From Caldilineae bacterium (GTDB taxonomy: Bacteria > Chloroflexota > Anaerolineae > J102), in the NCBI GenBank assembly GCA_011176555.1, contig DUEF01000394.1, positions 1-11,921 of the forward strand: a DNA stretch of 11,921 nucleotides, given 5' to 3'. The first letter of the stretch is position 1; the number at the start of each line of letters is the position of its first letter. The notes beneath the pieces are model-generated. The model was not told the DNA's origin and ran no database searches. It saw only the letters and a program-made list of their open reading frames with translations. The position numbers and the translations under genes are program-made. Shown piece by piece: positions 7,483-11,921 of the stretch.

Positions 7483-8580
7483 AAGATAATCCGCCAAAAA
7501 CGCATCCTTGAACTCGTAAAACGTCCCGGCGGCGATGTGTTCCCGGATCTGTTCCATCAGGCGTTCCAGGAAGCGGAGATTGTGCAACGAGGTCAGGCGC
7601 AGGCCCAAAATCTCCTTGCTGCGGATGAGATGGTGCACATAACCGGTGGAGAAGCGCTGGCACGTGTAGCAGTCGCAGCCCTCCTCCAGCGGCCCGTGTT
7701 CGTAAGCGAAGCGGGCGTTGCGCAGGTTGAGCCGGCCGTGGCGGGTGAAGATGGCGCCATTGCGAGCGATGCGGGTGGGGAGCACGCAATCGAACTGGTC
7801 CACGCCCCTGGCCACCGCCTCGACGATGTCATCCGGCGCACCCACGCCCATCAGGTAGCGGGGCCGGTCCGTGGGTAAGGCGGGCATGACCACATCCAGG
7901 ATGTCGTACATCTGCGCCTTGGTTTCGCCCACGGCCAGGCCGCCGATGGCGTAACCGGGCAGGTCTAGTTCGCGCAGGAATTTGGCGCTGTGCAAGCGTA
8001 AATCAGGAAAAATGCCGCCCTGCACGATGCCGAACAGCGCCTGCTCGTCCGGGCGTTGTTGGTGCTCGGCGCAGCGCACGGCCCAGGCGTGGGTGCGGGC
8101 CAGCGCCTCTTCGTTGTAAGCCCGGTCCAGCGGGTCCGGGCACTCGTCGAGGGCCATGATGATGTCGGCCCCCAGCTTGGCCTGGATCTCCATCACCTTC
8201 TCCGGGCTGAAAAAGTGGCTGCTGCCGTCGAGGTGCGATTTGAACAGCACGCCCTCGGCGCTGACCTTGCGCAGATCGTTCAGCGAGAAGACCTGGAAAC
8301 CGCCGCTGTCGGTGAGGATGGGGCCATCCCAGCCCATGAACCGGTGCAGGCCGCCGAAGTCAGCCACCCGGTCGGGGCCAGGACGCAGGTAGAGATGGTA
8401 GGTGTTCGCCAGGATCAGATCAGCGCCCACCGCCTTCACTTCTTCCGGCGTCAGGGTTTTGACGCTGGCTTGCGTGCCCACCGGCGCGAAAGCGGGCATA
8501 CGGATATCGCCATGCGGGGTGCTGAACACACCCAGCCGGGCCTGGCCATCTGTGGTTTGGCGCGTGTAATGAAAAGTCAT
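7468..8580 (-). CDS. tgt: tRNA-guanine transglycosylase (queuine tRNA-ribosyltransferase)
   Basis: Exchanges guanine at the wobble position 34 of Asp, Asn, His and Tyr tRNAs for the queuosine precursor preQ1. It has 370 residues from the ATG at 8580. Visible features: TDSGGFQVFSL with the catalytic-site Asp91, GGLAVGE in the base-binding loop, the nucleophile Asp264 in DCVLPTR, and the zinc ligands Cys302, Cys304, Cys307 and His333, which have the same numbers as in the E. coli enzyme. The open frame extends 15 codons further to 8625, but that extension reads through an 8-bp repeat array; MTFHYTRQTTDGQARLG is the normal N-terminus. The last codons (RGA and stop) lie inside a heptad array, so the C-terminal end may be repeat-derived. 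No other queuosine genes are in the window. First gene of the tgt-uppP-pgi group, divergent from the carboxypeptidase gene. Confidence 0.97.
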   Translation of the reverse strand: MTFHYTRQTTDGQARLGVFSTPHGDIRMPAFAPVGTQASVKTLTPEEVKAVGADLILANTYHLYLRPGPDRVADFGGLHRFMGWDGPILTDSGGFQVFSLNDLRKVSAEGVLFKSHLDGSSHFFSPEKVMEIQAKLGADIIMALDECPDPLDRAYNEEALARTHAWAVRCAEHQQRPDEQALFGIVQGGIFPDLRLHSAKFLRELDLPGYAIGGLAVGETKAQMYDILDVVMPALPTDRPRYLMGVGAPDDIVEAVARGVDQFDCVLPTRIARNGAIFTRHGRLNLRNARFAYEHGPLEEGCDCYTCQRFSTGYVHHLIRSKEILGLRLTSLHNLRFLERLMEQIREHIAAGTFYEFKDAFLADYLGRGA

Positions 8581-8588
8581 GATAATGG

Positions 8589-8628
8589 TAGGCCAGTAGA
8601 CCAGGAAACCTGGAAACCAGTACACCGG
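8589..8628. repeat. Octanucleotide array, left block, in the tgt/dac divergent region
   Basis: Five 8-bp units on the plus strand: TAGGCCAG, TAGACCAG, GAAACCTG, GAAACCAG, TACACCGG. On the minus strand this array ends 8 bases before the tgt start codon. It is the inverted partner of the block at 8661-8708. The bases between the blocks (8629-8660) show nothing I can name. Confidence 0.75.
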
Positions 8629-8660
8629 GATGGTTCGGACTGGCGCAGTTTATCCCCGGC

Positions 8661-8708
8661 CTACTGATTTTCCGGTCTACAGGTTTCCCGGTTTCCCGGC
8701 TTACGTCA
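8661..8708. repeat. Octanucleotide array, right block, inverted relative to the left block
   Basis: Plus strand units: CTACTGAT, TTTCCGGT, CTACAGGT, TTCCCGGT, TTCCCGGC, TTACGTCA. Read on the minus strand these give the same words as the left block (GTAGACC, GGAAACC, GTAGGCC), so the two arrays form a long imperfect inverted repeat in the 197-bp divergent region between tgt and the carboxypeptidase gene. Confidence 0.75.
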
Positions 8709-8730
8709 TTTCCTCTTTCTGGCCTGAACG

Positions 8731-8739
8731 TGCTACCAT
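8731..8739 (+). promoter_or_regulatory. Possible extended -10 promoter of the carboxypeptidase gene
   Basis: TGCTACCAT fits the extended -10 pattern TGnTAnnnT, without a convincing -35 hexamer. It would start transcription near 8746, about 30 bases before the GTG start. The evidence is this motif and its position only. Confidence 0.3.
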
Positions 8740-8777
8740 GCTGAAGCAAATTCCTCCAACGCAACAAACAGGTAGCC

Positions 8778-9959
8778 GTGAAGCCAGTTCGACAAGGACA
8801 ACGCCAGCGATTGTATGACGCCAGGACGAGCGCGTCAAATAGCCGACCACGGCGCAACGACCGCTGGTGGCTGTTTACGCTCGTTTTGTTGGCGCTGGCC
8901 TGTGTTGGCGCCGGGCCGCCGGTGTTGCGCAGTGGCCACGATTATCCCCTGCGCCTGACGTCAGGTCAAATCGATTCGCTCATGGCTGTCAAGCAAGGCC
9001 CCGAGATCGAAGCAAAGGCCGCCGCCGTGGTGGATCGCGCCAGCGACGCCGTGCTGTGGAGCGAGAACGCCGATTCGCCCCTGCCCATGGCCAGCACGAC
9101 CAAATTGATGACAGCCCTGGTCGCGCTGGAGAGCCTCAGCCCCGATCAAATCGTCACCGTGCCCGCCGCGGCCATCATCGGCAATGCCAGCATGGGCCTG
9201 TCGGCCGGCGATCAGGTGAGCGTGCTGGCGTTGTTGTACGGCGCTTTGCTGCCATCGGGCAATGACGCGGCCATGACCCTGGCCATTGCCGCGGCCGGCA
9301 GCGAAGCTGTCTTTGTCGAAAGAATGAACCAGCGCGCGGCCGAATGGGGCCTGCACGAGACCCATTTCGCCAATCCGCACGGTCTGGATGCGCCCGGCCA
9401 TGTTAGCAGCGCCCGCGACTTGCTCGCCCTGGCCCAACGCGCACTCGACAATCCTGTGATCGCCCAAGTCGTGGCCACGCCGCAGATCAACATCGCCGGC
9501 TACCCGCTGACCAACACCAATTTGCTGCTCACCACCTACGATGGCGCTTACGGCGTCAAGACTGGCACCACCGACGCCGCCGGCCAGGTGCTCATCGCCG
9601 CGGCCAACAACGGTCATGGCGACGCACTGGCCGTCGTCCTCGGTAGCCCCGACCGTTTTACTGAAACCCCCCGTTTACTGGACTATTACTTCGATAACTG
9701 GCAATGGCTGGATTTGCAACTGCGCCAAAATGCGTTGAACAAAGTCACAGCGCCCGACGGCTCGCTGTATGCGTTGCGTTCGGATTCTCGGCCGCTGTTG
9801 TTGCAGCATTGGCAAGTGGGCCAGCTTCGCACCTACCGGGCCATCAGTTTCTCTGCCAACAACGAACCCGCCGGTCTTTACCAGATTTGGCTGGGCGAGG
9901 ATAAAATGACCGATGTACCGATTCGATTCGAGCTGGTGAGGCCAGCCCCAGAGCAATGA
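8778..9959 (+). CDS. D-alanyl-D-alanine carboxypeptidase (peptidase S11, low-molecular-weight PBP)
   Basis: A serine carboxypeptidase that trims the terminal D-Ala from peptidoglycan pentapeptides outside the membrane; beta-lactams acylate the family. It has 393 residues from GTG 8778. A basic N-terminus of about 28 residues is followed by a hydrophobic segment at 30-46 that should act as signal anchor or signal peptide; Cys42 follows A-L-A, not a convincing lipobox. The catalytic motifs are intact: S106-T-T-K109, S160-G-N162 and K261-T-G263. The C-terminal 100 residues form a beta-rich domain possibly equivalent to the PBP5 C-terminal domain. GTG was chosen because later in-frame ATGs would remove the hydrophobic segment; a weak AGG lies just upstream. 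The stop overlaps the next start as ATGA, implying translational coupling. DacF-like is a fair description, but I do not assign a symbol. Confidence 0.93.
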   Translation: MKPVRQGQRQRLYDARTSASNSRPRRNDRWWLFTLVLLALACVGAGPPVLRSGHDYPLRLTSGQIDSLMAVKQGPEIEAKAAAVVDRASDAVLWSENADSPLPMASTTKLMTALVALESLSPDQIVTVPAAAIIGNASMGLSAGDQVSVLALLYGALLPSGNDAAMTLAIAAAGSEAVFVERMNQRAAEWGLHETHFANPHGLDAPGHVSSARDLLALAQRALDNPVIAQVVATPQINIAGYPLTNTNLLLTTYDGAYGVKTGTTDAAGQVLIAAANNGHGDALAVVLGSPDRFTETPRLLDYYFDNWQWLDLQLRQNALNKVTAPDGSLYALRSDSRPLLLQHWQVGQLRTYRAISFSANNEPAGLYQIWLGEDKMTDVPIRFELVRPAPEQ

Positions 9960-10750
9960 CCCAAGAACCGATGCGACTCAACAAATACCTCGCGCATACC
10001 GGCGTGGCCTCTCGCCGCGCCGCCGATCGATTGATCGAACAAGGTCGGGTGCAGGTCAATGGCCGGACGATCTACGCGATGGGCGTCAAGATCGATCCGC
10101 AAAAAGATCGGGTCACGGTGGATGGTCGGGAAGTGAAGCTACGGCAGGGCGAGTCCATGACCCTGTTGTTGAACAAACCCGTGGGCGTGCTCACCACCCG
10201 CCATGATCCGGAAGGACGCCAAACCGTTCTCGACCTGGTGCCGCCGCAATTTCACCACCTGCGTCCGGTTGGCCGTCTCGATTACCTGAGCGAGGGCCTG
10301 GTGCTGTTGAGCGATGACGGCGACTTGATTTATCGCTTGACCCATCCTTCCTTCCAGCACGAGAAGGAATACTGGGTGCAGATCGCCGGTCGCGTGCCGG
10401 AACCGGCCCTGCGCAAGTTGCGCAAAGGCATCGAATTGGAAGATGGCATGGCCCATGCTCGCGTGCGGCATCTGCATAAAATCCCGGTCGAACAGCGTTT
10501 TTGGCTCGATCCGCAGTTGGATTCCCGACATGCCTGGTTGGCCTTCATCATCACCGAAGGCCGCAAACGCCAGATCCGTCGCATGTGCCAGGCCGTGGAG
10601 CTGGACCTCCTGCGCCTGGTGCGCGTGCGCATGGCCTCCTTGCACATCGGCGACCTGCGCCCCGGCCAATGGCGACCACTCACCGCCCGCCAACGCCGCG
10701 CCGCCAACGCTATCAAAGCCTCCAAGCCGGAAAAGCGGAAGGCGCCGTAG
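9956..10750 (+). CDS. rluB: rRNA pseudouridine synthase, RsuA/RluB family
   Basis: Isomerises a uridine in ribosomal RNA to pseudouridine. It has 264 residues: an S4 RNA-binding domain at about 6-65 (MRLNKYLAHTGVASRRAADR) followed by the catalytic domain, with the catalytic Asp109 in VGRLDYLSEGLVLLS and the family motif LNKPVGVLTT. The C-terminus is a lysine- and arginine-rich tail. It overlaps the carboxypeptidase gene by ATGA; a second ATG at residue 6 gives the canonical MRLNKYLA start and is an alternative. Proximity to cmk is common for RluB-type enzymes, which is why I prefer rluB (23S rRNA) over rsuA (16S rRNA), but motifs alone do not settle the substrate. Confidence 0.9.
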   Translation: MTQEPMRLNKYLAHTGVASRRAADRLIEQGRVQVNGRTIYAMGVKIDPQKDRVTVDGREVKLRQGESMTLLLNKPVGVLTTRHDPEGRQTVLDLVPPQFHHLRPVGRLDYLSEGLVLLSDDGDLIYRLTHPSFQHEKEYWVQIAGRVPEPALRKLRKGIELEDGMAHARVRHLHKIPVEQRFWLDPQLDSRHAWLAFIITEGRKRQIRRMCQAVELDLLRLVRVRMASLHIGDLRPGQWRPLTARQRRAANAIKASKPEKRKAP

Positions 10751-10773
10751 CCACGACCAAAAAGAATTGTTGT

Positions 10774-10829
10774 CACGGATAGGGGAAACACGGATCAAAA
10801 ATTGAAAAATCCGTGTTCCCGTATCCGTG
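10774..10829. repeat. Long hairpin between rluB and cmk
   Basis: The left arm 10774-10795 (CACGGATAGGGG, then AAACACGGAT) and right arm 10809-10829 (ATCCGTGTTCCCG, then TATCCGTG) pair over about 21 bp with one mismatch and one bulged A; the loop is AT-rich. The right arm reads in heptads: ATCCGTG, TTCCCGT, ATCCGTG. It starts 23 bp after the rluB stop and is followed only by TTT, so partial termination or mRNA stabilisation is possible but not shown. Confidence 0.75.
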
Positions 10830-10856
10830 TTTACAAGAATGAACGCACCCCCGATA

Positions 10857-10878
10857 CTTCGACTTCGCTCAGCACAAG
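10857..10878. repeat. Likely copy of a dispersed short element
   Basis: The block contains CTTCGACTTCGCTCAG followed by CACAAG. From memory, very similar blocks recur in intergenic DNA of many bacteria and give spurious translations with ACPERSR-like strings. Only one copy is in this window, so repetition cannot be shown here. Confidence 0.4.
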
Positions 10879-10882
10879 CCTC

Positions 10883-10917
10883 TGATCTCCGACCTCCGAT
10901 CTCCGACCCCCGACCTC
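10883..10917. repeat. Degenerate heptanucleotide array abutting the cmk start codon
   Basis: Five 7-bp units, TGATCTC, CGACCTC, CGATCTC, CGACCCC and CGACCTC, end one base before the cmk ATG. No Shine-Dalgarno is present in this leader. Confidence 0.8.
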
Positions 10918-10918
10918 T

Positions 10919-11611
10919 ATGACTTCCACCCCACCTTCCATCATCGCCATCGACGGCCCGGCCGCATCCGGCAAGAGCACGGTCGGCGAGGCCGTCTCGC
11001 AACGCCTCGGTTTTCTCTATTTCGACACCGGCGCCATGTACCGGGCCGTCACCCAAGCCGCCCTGGCCCGGGGCATTCCCATTGCCGACGAAGCCGCGGT
11101 CGGCGAACTGGCCGCGACCATCCACATCGATGTCATGGCTCCGACCGTCGACGATGGCCGCCAGTACACCGTGCTGATCGACGGCGAGGACGTGACCTGG
11201 GCGCTACGGACAGCCGTTGTGGACGCCAATGTCTCGGCTGTTAGCGCTTACCCGGCCGTGCGGACCGCGCTCACCCGCCAACAACGCCGCATCGCCGCCC
11301 AGGGCCGGGTGGTGATGGTGGGTCGGGACATCGGCACAGTGGTCGTGCCAGAAGCGCCGTTGAAGATCTATCTCGATGCCTCACCGGAAGAAAGAGCGCA
11401 CCGACGTTGGTTGGAGTTACAACAGCGCGGCCAGGACGCCGATCCGGAGGCCATCCTGACGGCGATGCGAGCGCGAGACGCCTACGACAGCACCCGCAAA
11501 ACCGCCCCCCTGCGCGCGGCCAGCGACGCCATCATCATCGACACCGATGGCATGAGCGGCGGGCAGGTGGTCGACGAGGTTATGCGATTAGCAGAGAGAT
11601 TCGAAGGATGA
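10919..11611 (+). CDS. cmk: Cytidylate (CMP/dCMP) kinase
   Basis: Phosphorylates CMP and dCMP with ATP in the cytoplasm, for pyrimidine salvage and supply of CDP and dCDP. It has 230 residues, about the usual length. It carries the P-loop GPAASGKST at 13-21, the substrate-site segment DTGAMYRA starting at Asp36, the GRDIGTVV motif from 135, and an arginine-rich lid region (SPEERAHRRW). The ATG at 10919 gives the standard start close to the P-loop. The leader lacks a Shine-Dalgarno and consists of heptad repeats directly against the ATG. The stop overlaps the plsC start by ATGA, so the two are probably translationally coupled. It lies 168 bp after rluB, with a hairpin in between. Confidence 0.96.
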   Translation: MTSTPPSIIAIDGPAASGKSTVGEAVSQRLGFLYFDTGAMYRAVTQAALARGIPIADEAAVGELAATIHIDVMAPTVDDGRQYTVLIDGEDVTWALRTAVVDANVSAVSAYPAVRTALTRQQRRIAAQGRVVMVGRDIGTVVVPEAPLKIYLDASPEERAHRRWLELQQRGQDADPEAILTAMRARDAYDSTRKTAPLRAASDAIIIDTDGMSGGQVVDEVMRLAERFEG

Positions 11612-11921
11612 AACAGGGCTTTGATCATCTCACCGGCCCCGATGCGCCGCGGCGTTGGGGGCGGCGGTTTTGGCATTGGGCGTTGCAGATGCTCATTCGT
11701 ATTTTGGTGCGCATCGATCAACAGGGCGTCGAGCGTCTCCCGGAAGCGGGGCCGGTGTTGCTGTATTACAACCATATTCACTACGTCGATCCATTCGTCA
11801 TTGTCGGTTTGCTCAGGGGCAAGCGTTACGTGGTTCCCATCGCCAAGCGCGAGTTGGCTTCCGGGCCGATTATCGGCAAATGGGTGTCGTGGTTCGGCGT
11901 GATTTACGTGGAGCGCGGGAA
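11608..11921 (+). CDS. plsC: 1-acyl-sn-glycerol-3-phosphate acyltransferase (PlsC family), truncated by window edge
   Basis: Transfers an acyl chain to lysophosphatidic acid to make phosphatidic acid at the inner face of the membrane. The window holds 104 codons and the frame is open at the right edge, so the C-terminal part is missing. The acyltransferase HX4D motif is present as H56-I-H-Y-V-D61 after YYN, preceded by an amphipathic to hydrophobic N-terminal stretch (WHWALQMLIRILV). The segment KRELASGPIIGKWVSWFGVIYVERG matches the second family block, with the Phe-Gly-x-I-x-Val-Glu-Arg pattern. The start ATG at 11608 overlaps the cmk stop by ATGA, and GAAGG lies directly before it. cmk next to plsC is a frequent arrangement. 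Confidence 0.9.
   Translation, partial: MKQGFDHLTGPDAPRRWGRRFWHWALQMLIRILVRIDQQGVERLPEAGPVLLYYNHIHYVDPFVIVGLLRGKRYVVPIAKRELASGPIIGKWVSWFGVIYVERG

Noticed and set aside
8623..8818. Small plus-strand frame before the carboxypeptidase gene
   Set aside because: It is a translation of the octad array and the leader, with no start signal and no similarity to a known protein family.
10139..11125. 328-codon minus-strand frame across rluB and cmk
   Set aside because: It crosses the hairpin and heptad leader and two well-identified genes; it is a shadow.

Overview
This is a GC-rich chromosomal window of mostly housekeeping genes. The mix of a SOS-controlled uvrB, a likely leaderless promoter, short-period intergenic word repeats and a large uncharacterised protein that I tentatively place in DUF6909 suggests a member of Chloroflexota (Anaerolineae/Caldilineae-like). 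That assignment is an inference from style and family memory, not a search result. I see no phage, IS, CRISPR, tRNA or rRNA. I did not find a clear new defence or biosynthetic system; the unusual content is intergenic, plus one uncharacterised enzyme-like protein.

Layout. (1) 1-2063, minus: uvrB, running off the left edge near its C-terminus, with a sigma70 promoter and a LexA-type operator in its leader. (2) 2278-2745, plus: a small lipoprotein with a near-consensus promoter so close to the ATG that the mRNA is probably leaderless; hairpins sharing the core CGGGAGGTGG stand on both sides of this gene. (3) 2898-4619, plus: a 573-residue protein whose C-terminal half looks like a nucleoside phosphorylase-fold domain. 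(4) 4620-4794: a convergent junction with an imperfect inverted repeat and a 73-bp tandem duplication that has copied the end of pgi. (5) 4795-8580, minus: tgt, uppP and pgi in that transcriptional order, possibly an operon, with repeat-filled gaps. (6) 8778-11921, plus: a D-Ala-D-Ala carboxypeptidase, an RluB/RsuA pseudouridine synthase, cmk and plsC (cut by the right edge); dac/rluB and cmk/plsC overlap by ATGA.

How the genes work together. The plus-strand cluster combines cell-wall trimming, rRNA modification, CMP/dCMP phosphorylation and phospholipid acylation, a common bacterial grouping around cmk. The minus-strand cluster combines tRNA queuosine modification, recycling of the undecaprenyl carrier and glycolysis/gluconeogenesis. 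uvrB is damage-inducible nucleotide excision repair.

The recurring oddity is that several gene gaps (before uvrB, pgi, uppP, tgt, dac and cmk) are built from degenerate words repeating every 7 or 8 bp, often as inverted pairs, and often ending next to a start codon. They also extend open frames past true starts and supply the last codons of tgt, so start and stop calls at these genes need care. The starts of tgt, pgi, the lipoprotein and the 573-residue protein given here are shorter than the longest open frame.
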